Under the pieces are notes generated by a model. That model had not been told where the DNA came from. It made no database searches and saw nothing but the letters and a program-made list of their open reading frames with translations. DNA of 64,000 nucleotides from Rhodobacter sp. (GTDB lineage: Bacteria; Pseudomonadota; Alphaproteobacteria; Rhodobacterales; Rhodobacteraceae). The first letter of the stretch is position 1, and each line of letters opens with the position of its first letter. Where the stretch lies: NCBI GenBank assembly GCA_020637515.1, contig JACKKG010000001.1, positions 3,192,501 through 3,256,500 on the forward strand, given 5' to 3'. A program made the translations under genes and the position numbers. Shown here piece after piece: positions 25,478-33,144 of the stretch.

Positions 25478-26373
25478 GTCAGGCGCGCGGGGAACCCCTC
25501 GGCCCTGAGGTCGGTGCCCAGCACATCCTCGAGCAGCTTGACGATCTGCGTCGATTGCGCGCCCCCGCCATAGGCCGCGCGGCCCTTGAGGAAGGTCTGC
25601 TCGGTCATCGACGCCAGATCCAGCGGCACGCCGAATTCGCGGCCGAAGCGCATCGCAAAGCCCAGGTCCTTCAACGCCAGATCCATCGTGAAGGCGATGT
25701 CGTAGCTGCCGTTGAGGATGAGCTGCCCCTCGGTCTCGTGCACGAAACTGGTGCCCGAGGACGCGGTGATCGCCTCCCACGCGGTTTTCAGGTCCAGCCC
25801 GCCGCGTTTGGCCAGCATCAGCGCCTCGCCATCCGCGACCAGATGAATGAAGGCCAGCATATTGGTGATGACCTTGATGAGCGCCGCCGATCCGAGCGGG
25901 CCCATGTGGAACAGCCGCCCGCCCATCGCCTGCAACGCCGCGCTGTGGCGCTGGAACAGGGCCTCGTCGCCCCCCACCAGCACGGTGATCTGCCCCTGCG
26001 CGGCCAGATGCACGCCACCCGTGACCGGGCTTTCCAGCACGCCCATGCCCGCCGCCTGCGCCGTCGCGGCGAGGCGCAGGATCTCTTCGCGGCCCAGGGT
26101 CGAGGTCTCGATCCAGTCGGCGCCCGGGCGCATCGCCGGCAGGATCTGCGCCAGGACCACCTCGCTGACGGCGGGCGACGGCAGGCAGGTGATCACGGCA
26201 TCGGCATCGCGCGCGGCCTCGGCGGCGCTGTCGGCCCAGGTCACACCCAGCGCGTCAAAGCGGGCGCGGTGCGCGTCATCGCGGTCATGGACCGTCAGCG
26301 CGAACCCCGCCCCGGCCAGCGACGCGGCCAGGTGCCCCCCCAGATTTCCCAGCCCGACAAAGGCGTAGCGCAT
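25474..26373 (-). CDS. NAD(P)-dependent oxidoreductase, 3-hydroxyisobutyrate dehydrogenase family
   Basis: A 299-residue beta-hydroxyacid dehydrogenase: Rossmann motif FVGLGNLGGHLA at residue 4, the substrate motif LESPVTGGVHLAAQGQITVLVGG, catalytic Lys in ALIKVITNMLAFIH, and the C-terminal L-A-L-K-D-L-G-F-A block. The family includes 3-hydroxyisobutyrate, tartronate semialdehyde and phosphogluconate-type enzymes; the substrate is unresolved. Strong GGGGGAGAG RBS before ATG 26373. No related pathway gene is adjacent. Confidence 0.85.
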   Translation of the reverse strand: MRYAFVGLGNLGGHLAASLAGAGFALTVHDRDDAHRARFDALGVTWADSAAEAARDADAVITCLPSPAVSEVVLAQILPAMRPGADWIETSTLGREEILRLAATAQAAGMGVLESPVTGGVHLAAQGQITVLVGGDEALFQRHSAALQAMGGRLFHMGPLGSAALIKVITNMLAFIHLVADGEALMLAKRGGLDLKTAWEAITASSGTSFVHETEGQLILNGSYDIAFTMDLALKDLGFAMRFGREFGVPLDLASMTEQTFLKGRAAYGGGAQSTQIVKLLEDVLGTDLRAEGFPARLT

Positions 26374-26475
26374 GATCTCTCCCCCGCGTTTTCTGCCCGG
26401 AAGACTGCCACGCGGCACTGGTCCTGCGCGCCCGGAAACGACACGCGATGTCGCCTCTGGACAGGGTTCGGTCGG

Positions 26476-26895
26476 TTATTCGCCGCCGACCTGCGCGACA
26501 CCCGCCAGCGGACGGTCGGGCGTGTCGAGGCAGGCGCCATAGACCCCGGCCCAGTCCGAGGGGAAGGCATCATGAACGAAGGTCAGGGTGAATGTGCCCC
26601 AGTAGGGGCTTTTGCCGCCCAGCGGATCGACCATTTCGGTCGCGCAGGGAACCTCGCCCCGGGCCGAGACCCAGACGCCGGTGTAACTGCCGCGACCGCC
26701 CATCATGTCGGCCGCCAGCCCCGGCACGATCAACCGCACCACGCGCCCGTCCGGCTGATCGAGCCGCAGAACCGCGTCGGCGCCCAGGTCGGATTCCCAG
26801 GCGACGGGGCCCAGCGGGGTTGTCCAGACCTCATCCGCAAGGGCGGGAGTCGCGGCCAGCGCAAGGGCGGCCAGGGGCATCAGAATCGGGCGCAT
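26476..26895 (-). CDS. Small secreted protein of unknown function
   Basis: A 139-residue protein with a clear signal peptide (MRPILMPLAALALAATPALA, cleavage after ALA). The mature ~119 residues have two Cys (PCATEM and GACLDTP), likely one disulfide, and the motif SPYWGTFTLTFVHD. I do not recognise a family. A longer reading frame upstream is possible, but this Met gives a proper signal sequence. It stands alone between two divergently arranged loci. Confidence 0.65.
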   Translation of the reverse strand: MRPILMPLAALALAATPALADEVWTTPLGPVAWESDLGADAVLRLDQPDGRVVRLIVPGLAADMMGGRGSYTGVWVSARGEVPCATEMVDPLGGKSPYWGTFTLTFVHDAFPSDWAGVYGACLDTPDRPLAGVAQVGGE

Positions 26896-26994
26896 CGAAA
26901 CCTCCGGGCAAAAACGCAGTCTCGCATGGTTCGCGGGCAGCGTCCTGCACAAACCGGTGAGGCCGCCGGGCCGGGCCCCGCGATCGCGTGCGCG

Positions 26995-27053
26995 GGCCAG
27001 TGGGGGGGCCAGTGGGGGGGCCAGTGGGGGGGCCAGTGGGGGACCGGTGGGGG
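26995..27053 (+). repeat. G-rich 12-bp tandem repeat upstream of surE
   Basis: Four exact units of GGCCAGTGGGGG (26995-27042) and a fifth, changed unit, ACCGGTGGGGG. The plus strand thus has five runs of five to seven G separated by short loops, a pattern able to form a G-quadruplex. It lies ~90 bp before the surE start and could be in the promoter or 5' leader of surE-pcm. Confidence 0.85.
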
Positions 27054-27143
27054 CGGGCGCGACTTGCCGCCCGCGCGCGGCTGCTCTAAGCAGGGTCCGA
27101 CAGGTCCGCCGAACCGGGCCACGACGATCCGAAAGGCCCTTTC

Positions 27144-27929
27144 ATGCGCATTCTCGTGACCAATGACGACGGTATCAACGCCCCGGGGTTGAAGGTCGCC
27201 GAAGCCATCGCCGCCGAGATCGCCGGCCCCCAGGGCGAGGTCTGGACCGTTGCGCCGGCGTTCGAACAATCGGGCGTCGCGCACAAGATCAGCTATACGC
27301 ACCCGATGATGATCGCCAAACTGGGCCCGCGCCGCTACGCGGCCGAGGGCAGCCCGGCCGATTGCGTTCTGGCGGGCGTCTACGAGGTGCTGGACGGCGC
27401 GCGGCCCGATCTGATCCTGTCAGGGGTGAACCGGGGCAACAACTCGGCCGAGAACGTGCTCTATTCCGGCACGCTGGGCGCCGCGATGGAGGCCGCGTTG
27501 CAGGGTCTGCGCGCCATCGCCCTGTCGCAATACCTGGGCCCCCGGACCGAGGAGATGTCCGACATGTTCGAACCCGCCGTGGCGCACGGCACCGCCGCGG
27601 TGCGGGCCCTGTTGGAGCGGGGCCTCTGGGACGACAACGACTATCGGCTGTTTTACAACGTCAACTTTCCGCCGGTGCCCGCGGCCGATGTCAAGGGCCT
27701 CAAGGTTGCCGCGCAAGGGTTCCGCCGCCACACCGCCTTCGGGGTCGAGCCGCATGTCTCGCCCTCGGGACGCAAGTTCCTGTGGATCAAGGGCGGGCCG
27801 CAGCATTTGGCCACCCTGCCCGGCACCGACGCGGCAGCCAACCTGGACGGCTGGATCTCGGTCACGCCGATGCGCGCCGATCTGACCGCGCACGATGCGC
27901 TGGCGTCCTTGCGGGATCGTCTGGAATGA
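27144..27929 (+). CDS. surE: 5'/3'-nucleotidase SurE
   Basis: A 261-residue survival protein E, a metal-dependent nucleoside monophosphate phosphatase. Metal ligands are visible in ILVTNDDGINAPG (D8, D9), the Ser of APAFEQSG, and Asn in LSGVNRGNN. The segment FYNVNFPPVP and the GTDAAANLDGWISVTPM tail complete the family pattern. GAAAGG RBS upstream. First gene of surE-pcm-LytM, an old bacterial stationary-phase/envelope gene order. Confidence 0.95.
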   Translation: MRILVTNDDGINAPGLKVAEAIAAEIAGPQGEVWTVAPAFEQSGVAHKISYTHPMMIAKLGPRRYAAEGSPADCVLAGVYEVLDGARPDLILSGVNRGNNSAENVLYSGTLGAAMEAALQGLRAIALSQYLGPRTEEMSDMFEPAVAHGTAAVRALLERGLWDDNDYRLFYNVNFPPVPAADVKGLKVAAQGFRRHTAFGVEPHVSPSGRKFLWIKGGPQHLATLPGTDAAANLDGWISVTPMRADLTAHDALASLRDRLE

Positions 27930-28573
27930 CCGAGGCCGAGCGCGCCGAACAGATCATGCGCTTCATCTACGCGCTCAGGTCCAAGGGCGTGACCGACCTT
28001 GCCGTGCTGCGCGCGATGGAGCGGATCGACCGCGGCGTTTTCGTGCGCGGCATCTTTGCCGAACGGGCCTACGAGGACACGCCGCTGCCGATCGGCTGCG
28101 GCCAGACGATCAGCCAGCCGTCGGTCGTTGCGCTGATGACCGAGGCGCTCGAGGTCACACCGCGCGACAAGGTGCTCGAGGTCGGCACCGGCTCGGGCTA
28201 TCAGGCGGCGATCCTCAGCCAGTTGGCGCGCCGGGTCTACACCGTCGAACGGCACCGCGCGCTGATCGCCACAGCGCGCGCGGCCTTTGCCGCGCTGGAC
28301 CTGCACAACATCACCGCCATGGCCGCCGACGGCTCGTTCGGATTGCCCGAGCAGGCGCCGTTCGACCGCATCATCGTCACCGCGGCCGCCGAGGACCCGC
28401 CCGGTCCGCTGCTGGCGCAGTTGCGGCCGGGGGGTATCATGGTGGTGCCGGTGGGCCAATCGGATACCGTCCAGCACCTGATCAAGGTGCGCAAGCTCGA
28501 GAACGGTTACGATTACGAGGAACTGCGCCCGGTGCGCTTCGTGCCGCTGCTGGAAGGCATGGCCACCGACTGA
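27926..28573 (+). CDS. pcm: Protein-L-isoaspartate O-methyltransferase
   Basis: A 215-residue SAM-dependent repair enzyme that methylates L-isoaspartyl residues in aged proteins. Core motifs: RGVFVRG, YEDTPLPIGCGQTISQPSVVA, SAM site VLEVGTGSGYQAAIL, VYTVERH, and the PFDRIIVTAAAEDPP strand. It overlaps the surE stop by 4 bp (ATGA). The length is standard. Confidence 0.95.
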   Translation: MTEAERAEQIMRFIYALRSKGVTDLAVLRAMERIDRGVFVRGIFAERAYEDTPLPIGCGQTISQPSVVALMTEALEVTPRDKVLEVGTGSGYQAAILSQLARRVYTVERHRALIATARAAFAALDLHNITAMAADGSFGLPEQAPFDRIIVTAAAEDPPGPLLAQLRPGGIMVVPVGQSDTVQHLIKVRKLENGYDYEELRPVRFVPLLEGMATD

Positions 28574-28760
28574 CGCCCCGCCGCCCCCGCGCGCAGCCCG
28601 CCGCGCTGTGGGCCGAGGGGGGAAATCCGGCGCGCAGTTTCCCGCTACACGTTGTGGTGATGGGGTGTATCGCCCCGGATTTTGCGCTATACATCGGCCC
28701 GATACGACCCGGCGCGGCGACCGCCCCGGGACCGAACGGCGCAGACAAGGCTGGGACAGG

Positions 28761-29936
28761 ATGAGCAGGATCTTGACGACGGATCGCACCATGAGGCGCG
28801 GCGGGCTGACGGTCGCCCTGATGGCCGGAGCGTTGACGCTGTCGGGCTGTGCATCGATGTCGACCCTCGACTGGGACCTGCGGCCCTCGGCCGGGTTCTC
28901 GACCTCGGACGCGGCGCGCGCGGCCACGGCGGCGCGGCCCGCGCCCGACGCGCGCGGCGTGATCTCGTATCCGGGCTATCAGGTCGTGGTTGCCCAGCGA
29001 GGCGAACGTGTCGCCGATATTGCCAGCCGGCTGGGTCTGGACCCCGGCGCGCTGGCCCGCCACAACGCGATCGGCCCCGACGCGACGCTCAGGGGCGGCG
29101 AATTGCTGGTGCTGCCGTCGCGGGTCAGCGAACCCGAAGGCCTGTCGAGCGGCGCGATCACCACCACACCGCTGGGCCCCGGCGCGACCGCGCCCAGCGT
29201 GGCCGAACCCGTCCGCCACACCGTCGAACGCGGCGAAAGCGCCTTTACCATCGCCCGGCTCTACAATGTCACGCCGCGGGCGCTGGCCGACTGGAACGGC
29301 CTGCCCGCCGACATGAGCGTGCGCGAGGGCCAGATCCTGATGATCCCGGTGGCCACCCAGACGATCGCCCAGGCGGCGGCCGGGGCGCCGCTGAACGCGG
29401 CCGGGGTGACGGCGGCGGAAACCGCGCCCGCGACCACCTCGCAGCCGGGGCAAGGCTCGCCCACGCCGGTGCCGCCCTCGGCCGCGACGCCGCTGCCCGC
29501 GAGCAATCCCGCGCGCTCGGGGGAAACCGCCGGCACCACCGCCGCGACGCCGCCGGTGGCCGACATGGGCGCCCAGCGCACCGAGGGGCCGCGCCTGGCG
29601 ATGCCGGTGCAGGGCCGCATCATTCGCGCCTATGCGCAGGGCCGCAACGAGGGGATCGGCATCGGCGCGCCCGAGGGCACCGATGTGCACGCCGCCGCCG
29701 CCGGAACGGTCGCGGCGATCACCCAGGACACCGACCAGGTGCCGATCATGGTGATCCGCCACGAGAACAACCTGCTGACGGTCTACGCCAACATCGACAA
29801 CATCCGTGTCGCGCGCGGCGACCGGGTGTCGCGCGGGCAGAGCATCGCCACGGTGCGCCACGGCGACCCCAGCTTCCTGCATTTCGAGGTGCGCGAAGGT
29901 TTCGACAGCGTCGATCCGATGCCCTATCTGCAATAG
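28761..29936 (+). CDS. LysM / degenerate LytM (M23) lipoprotein, NlpD-like amidase activator candidate
   Basis: A 391-residue outer-membrane lipoprotein: lipobox LSGC (Cys near residue 30), two LysM repeats (YQVVVAQRGERVADIASRLGL and RHTVERGESAFTIARLYNV), a Pro/Ala/Thr-rich linker, and a C-terminal LytM domain. The LytM zinc site is broken: the H-x3-D motif reads NEGIGIG, and the HxH is only LHFEVR. That is the state of non-catalytic LytM factors such as NlpD and EnvC, which activate amidases during cell separation. The position after surE-pcm is the conserved nlpD position. The first Met (MSRIL) follows GGACAGG. Confidence 0.88.
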   Translation: MSRILTTDRTMRRGGLTVALMAGALTLSGCASMSTLDWDLRPSAGFSTSDAARAATAARPAPDARGVISYPGYQVVVAQRGERVADIASRLGLDPGALARHNAIGPDATLRGGELLVLPSRVSEPEGLSSGAITTTPLGPGATAPSVAEPVRHTVERGESAFTIARLYNVTPRALADWNGLPADMSVREGQILMIPVATQTIAQAAAGAPLNAAGVTAAETAPATTSQPGQGSPTPVPPSAATPLPASNPARSGETAGTTAATPPVADMGAQRTEGPRLAMPVQGRIIRAYAQGRNEGIGIGAPEGTDVHAAAAGTVAAITQDTDQVPIMVIRHENNLLTVYANIDNIRVARGDRVSRGQSIATVRHGDPSFLHFEVREGFDSVDPMPYLQ

Positions 29937-30022
29937 GCCCGGCGGGGGTTTCGCCCTCGGCCGGCAGCCTTGCAGGCCGCAGCCCTCGGGCGACCGGGCG
30001 CGGCGCTGACGCGCCGCGCGGT

Positions 30023-30085
30023 GGGGGGCGCTGCCCCCCTCTTGCCTGCGGCAATTCACCCCCCGGGATATTTCCGGCACAAAGA
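30023..30085 (-). repeat. Dispersed box-hairpin element, copy 3
   Basis: On the minus strand the box (30085 down to 30059, TTTGTGCCGGAAATATCC then a G run) is followed by a hairpin, GGGGGGC/GCCCCCC at 30023-30029/30033-30039. It sits between the LytM gene and prfA, both on the plus strand. The hairpin could end the surE-pcm-LytM transcript; the box is antisense to that direction. Confidence 0.7.
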
Positions 30086-30139
30086 CGGCGCGGTGCACGC
30101 CCTCTTGACGCGCCCGCGCCCGGGCGGCAAACCCGCCCC

Positions 30140-31195
30140 ATGCTGCCCCGCGACACTCTCGATCAGATCCTGCGACGTTTCGAGTATCTCGAGGCGCAGA
30201 TGAACGCTGGCGCCGAGCCGGCGAAGCTGGCGGATCTGGCGCGCGACTATCAGGGGTTGAAGCCGGTGGTGCAGGCGATCCATGACTGGCGCGGCGCACA
30301 GGCGCAGCGGGCCGAGGCCGAGGCGTTGCTTGCGGACCCCGAGATGCGGGCCCTGGCGCAGGACGAGATCGCCGCGCTGGATGCCGCCTTGCCCGTGCTG
30401 GAAGCGCAGCTCAAGCTGGCGCTGTTGCCCCGCGACATTGCCGACGAGCGCCCCGCCATTCTGGAGATCCGCCCCGGCACCGGCGGCGAGGAGGCGGCGC
30501 TGTTCGCGGCCGATCTGCTGCGCATGTATCAGCGCTATGCCGATGCCCGGGGCTGGCGTTGCGAGATGATTGCCGAGACCGCGACCGAGCTGGGTGGCCT
30601 GCGCGAAGCGGTGATGCGGATCGTCGGCGACGGGGTCTTTGCGCGACTCAAGTTCGAATCGGGGGTGCACCGGGTGCAGCGCGTGCCGGTGACGGAATCG
30701 GGTGGGCGGATCCACACCTCGGCCGCGACGGTCGCGGTTCTGCCCGAGGCCAGCGAGGTTGACATCGCCATTCCCGACGCCGACCTCAGGATCGACACGA
30801 TGCGGGCCTCGGGCGCCGGCGGGCAGCATGTGAACACCACCGATTCCGCGGTGCGGATCACCCACCTGCCCAGCGGCATCGTCGTCACCTCGTCCGAGAA
30901 GTCGCAGCATCAGAACCGCCGTCTGGCGATGGAGGTCCTGCGCGCGCGGCTCTTCGATCTGGAGCGTCGCAAGCAGGCCGAGGCCCGCGCCGCCGACCGG
31001 CGCGCGCAGGTCGGCACCGGCGACCGATCGGAACGCATCCGCACCTACAACTTTCCGCAAGGCCGCCTGACGGATCACCGCATCAACCTGACGCTCTACG
31101 CTCTGGCGCAGATCGTCGCGGGCGATCTGGACCCCGTGATCGACCCGCTGATCGCCCAGAATCAGGCCGAACGACTGGCCGAGCTGGACGCATGA
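30140..31195 (+). CDS. prfA: Peptide chain release factor 1
   Basis: A 351-residue RF1, terminating translation at UAA and UAG. The codon-recognition tripeptide is PVT (183-185) in RVPVTESGGRIHTS, and the peptidyl-hydrolysis GGQ lies at 227-229 in RASGAGGQHVNTTDSAVR. This places it in RF1 rather than RF2, which has SPF. The GGQ glutamine is the target of PrmC, encoded directly downstream with a 4-bp overlap. Confidence 0.96.
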   Translation: MLPRDTLDQILRRFEYLEAQMNAGAEPAKLADLARDYQGLKPVVQAIHDWRGAQAQRAEAEALLADPEMRALAQDEIAALDAALPVLEAQLKLALLPRDIADERPAILEIRPGTGGEEAALFAADLLRMYQRYADARGWRCEMIAETATELGGLREAVMRIVGDGVFARLKFESGVHRVQRVPVTESGGRIHTSAATVAVLPEASEVDIAIPDADLRIDTMRASGAGGQHVNTTDSAVRITHLPSGIVVTSSEKSQHQNRRLAMEVLRARLFDLERRKQAEARAADRRAQVGTGDRSERIRTYNFPQGRLTDHRINLTLYALAQIVAGDLDPVIDPLIAQNQAERLAELDA

Positions 31196-32016
31196 GCGCC
31201 GAGGACGCCTTGCGCGCGGGCCTGGTGCGGCTGCGCGCGGCGGGCGTGCCCGATCCCGCGCGCGATGCCCGGCTGCTGCTGGCCCATGCGCTGGGCATCG
31301 CCGCGGATCGGCTGGTGCTGCATCTGCGCGATCCCCTGCCCGAGGGCGCCATGGCCCGGTTCGCGGCGGCGCTGGACCAGCGCGTCGCGCGCCGTCCGGT
31401 CAGCCAGATCACCGGGCGGCGGGCGTTCTGGGGCCGAGAGTTTCGCGTCACGCCGGACGTTCTGGACCCCCGGCCCGAGACCGAGACCCTGATCGCCGAG
31501 GCGCTGGCGCAGCCCTTTCATCGGGTGCTGGACCTGGGCACCGGATCGGGCGCGATCGTGCTGACGTTGCTGGCCGAACGCCCGGGCGCGCGCGGCCTGG
31601 GCACCGACCTGTCGGCCGATGCGCTGGCTGTGGCGCGGCAGAACGCCGAGGCGCTGGGCGTGGAGCGCGTGGATTTCCAGCGCGCCGACTGGTTCGCCGG
31701 AATCGACGGGTGCTTTGACCTGATCGTCTCGAACCCGCCCTACATCGCCGAGGCCGAAATGGCCGATCTGTCGCCCGAGGTCCGCCACGAGCCGCGCATG
31801 GCCCTGACCCCCGGCGGCGACGGGTTGGCGGCCTATCGCGCCATCGTGTCCGGGGCGCGGGCGCATCTGGTTCCGGGCGGGCGGCTGATGGTGGAAATCG
31901 GCTGGACCCAGGCGGCCCCGGTCCGCGCCCTGATGGCCGAGGCCGGCTTGATCGCCCTGCGCACCAGCACCGATCTGGACGGCCGCGACCGGGTGATAGC
32001 GGCAACGGCCCCTTGA
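31192..32016 (+). CDS. prmC: Peptide chain release factor N5-glutamine methyltransferase
   Basis: A 274-residue SAM-dependent methyltransferase acting on the GGQ glutamine of release factors. SAM motif VLDLGTGSGAIVLTLL, the substrate-Gln motif NPPY (181-184) in IVSNPPYIAE, and LTPGGDGLAAYRAI. Overlaps prfA (ATGA), so enzyme and substrate are co-translated. Confidence 0.96.
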   Translation: MSAEDALRAGLVRLRAAGVPDPARDARLLLAHALGIAADRLVLHLRDPLPEGAMARFAAALDQRVARRPVSQITGRRAFWGREFRVTPDVLDPRPETETLIAEALAQPFHRVLDLGTGSGAIVLTLLAERPGARGLGTDLSADALAVARQNAEALGVERVDFQRADWFAGIDGCFDLIVSNPPYIAEAEMADLSPEVRHEPRMALTPGGDGLAAYRAIVSGARAHLVPGGRLMVEIGWTQAAPVRALMAEAGLIALRTSTDLDGRDRVIAATAP

Positions 32017-32245
32017 CCTGCGCCCAATCCGACACATTTTCACGAAATGACACGGTTTTTTGCGGCTTCATTGCCGTTTTCATCTTGTCTGAACTTCGGC
32101 GGCGTGTTTAGTCGCTCACGTGCCGGGGGTGGTCGACCGCTTCTCTGACCGCGCCGCACGCCAATCCGAATTGACCTGACCCTGAACGCGCCCTCTTGGC
32201 GGACCATGGGTCAAACGTCCCGACTCAAGGCCGGAACCCGCCCTT

Positions 32246-32989
32246 ATGAGACAATCGAACAAACGTTCGCGTTCAAAGAACAACCGTCCGCGCTCGCTCG
32301 GCAATATCGTCAACCGGGTTTTCGACAGCTCGGGCCCCGAGGGCAAGGTGCGCGGCACCCCCCAGCAGATCATCGACAAATACACTTTGCTGGCGCGCGA
32401 TGCGCAGTTGTCGGGCGACCGGGTCGCGGCTGAGAACTTTCAGCAGCACGCCGAACATTACACCCGCATGTTGAACGAGGCGCAGGTCGAACTCGCGCGT
32501 GAGGCCGAGCAGCGCCGCGATCAACAGGGCGGCCAGAACAACGGCCAGAACAACGGCCAACAGGGCGGTCAGACCTACGCCCCGCAAAACGGCGGCCCGC
32601 AGGGCAACCGCCGCGACGATGGGGCCGAGGGCGGCGACGGCGAGGGTCCGTCGCAGGGCCGTCAGGACTGGAAGGATCGTCGCAACAAGCGCAACGACGA
32701 CCGCCGCAACCGGCGCGAACAGGGCGACCCGCGCGACGAGGCCCCCGGCGACAGCCAGGCCGAGGGCGAGACGATGCTGGTGGAAACGCCCGAGACGCGC
32801 GGCGACAGCCAACCCGCCGCCCCCCGGGCACCGGCCGAGACGCCCGCCCCGGCACCGGCCCCCGCCGCATCCCCCGCGCCCGAGGCCACCGCCGAGGACG
32901 CCGCGAAGCCGCGCAAGCGCACCCGCAAACCCAAGGCCGAGGCCGGCGAGACGCCCGCCAAACCCGCCCCCTCGGACGCAGCCGAATAA
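32246..32989 (+). CDS. DUF4167 domain-containing protein
   Basis: A 247-residue protein. The N-terminal DUF4167 domain (residues ~1-85: NNRPRSLGNIVNRVFDSSGPEGKVRGTPQQIIDKY...) is conserved in alphaproteobacteria. The remainder is disordered: Gln/Asn/Gly-rich at 90-125, highly charged RRNRREQ stretches, then a Pro/Ala tail ending in a basic KRTRKPK cluster. Basic and disordered parts suggest nucleic-acid binding; function unproven. It follows prmC, the usual location. A terminator is seen at 33021-33040. Confidence 0.85.
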   Translation: MRQSNKRSRSKNNRPRSLGNIVNRVFDSSGPEGKVRGTPQQIIDKYTLLARDAQLSGDRVAAENFQQHAEHYTRMLNEAQVELAREAEQRRDQQGGQNNGQNNGQQGGQTYAPQNGGPQGNRRDDGAEGGDGEGPSQGRQDWKDRRNKRNDDRRNRREQGDPRDEAPGDSQAEGETMLVETPETRGDSQPAAPRAPAETPAPAPAPAASPAPEATAEDAAKPRKRTRKPKAEAGETPAKPAPSDAAE

Positions 32990-33020
32990 GCGCGGGACCG
33001 ATCCGCATCGCAGGGAACAC

Positions 33021-33050
33021 CGGGGGCTTCGCGGCCCCCGTTGTCGTTTG
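33021..33050 (+). terminator. Hairpin after the DUF4167 gene
   Basis: Stem CGGGGGC with GCCCCCG around a six-base loop (33021-33027/33034-33040), followed by TTGTCGTTT. It probably ends the prfA-prmC-DUF4167 transcript ahead of dnaG. Confidence 0.6.
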
Positions 33051-33076
33051 ACGTCCCGATCCGCACCGATCCGCAG

Positions 33077-33105
33077 CTTACATCCGGGGCTGTCCGTCCT
33101 ATATA
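33077..33105 (+). promoter_or_regulatory. Candidate sigma-70 promoter of dnaG
   Basis: -35 CTTACA (33077-33082), 17-bp spacer, -10 TATATA (33100-33105), predicted start near 33112 and a ~33-nt leader to the dnaG ATG. The AT-rich -10 is conspicuous in this GC-rich DNA. Confidence 0.5.
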
Positions 33106-33144
33106 AAGGGACGACTCTCCCCGCGTTTCATCCCATCGAGGCCC

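Noticed and set aside
26995..27053. CRISPR-like array
   Set aside because: Units are 12 bp with no spacers and no cas genes; it is a simple slippage repeat.
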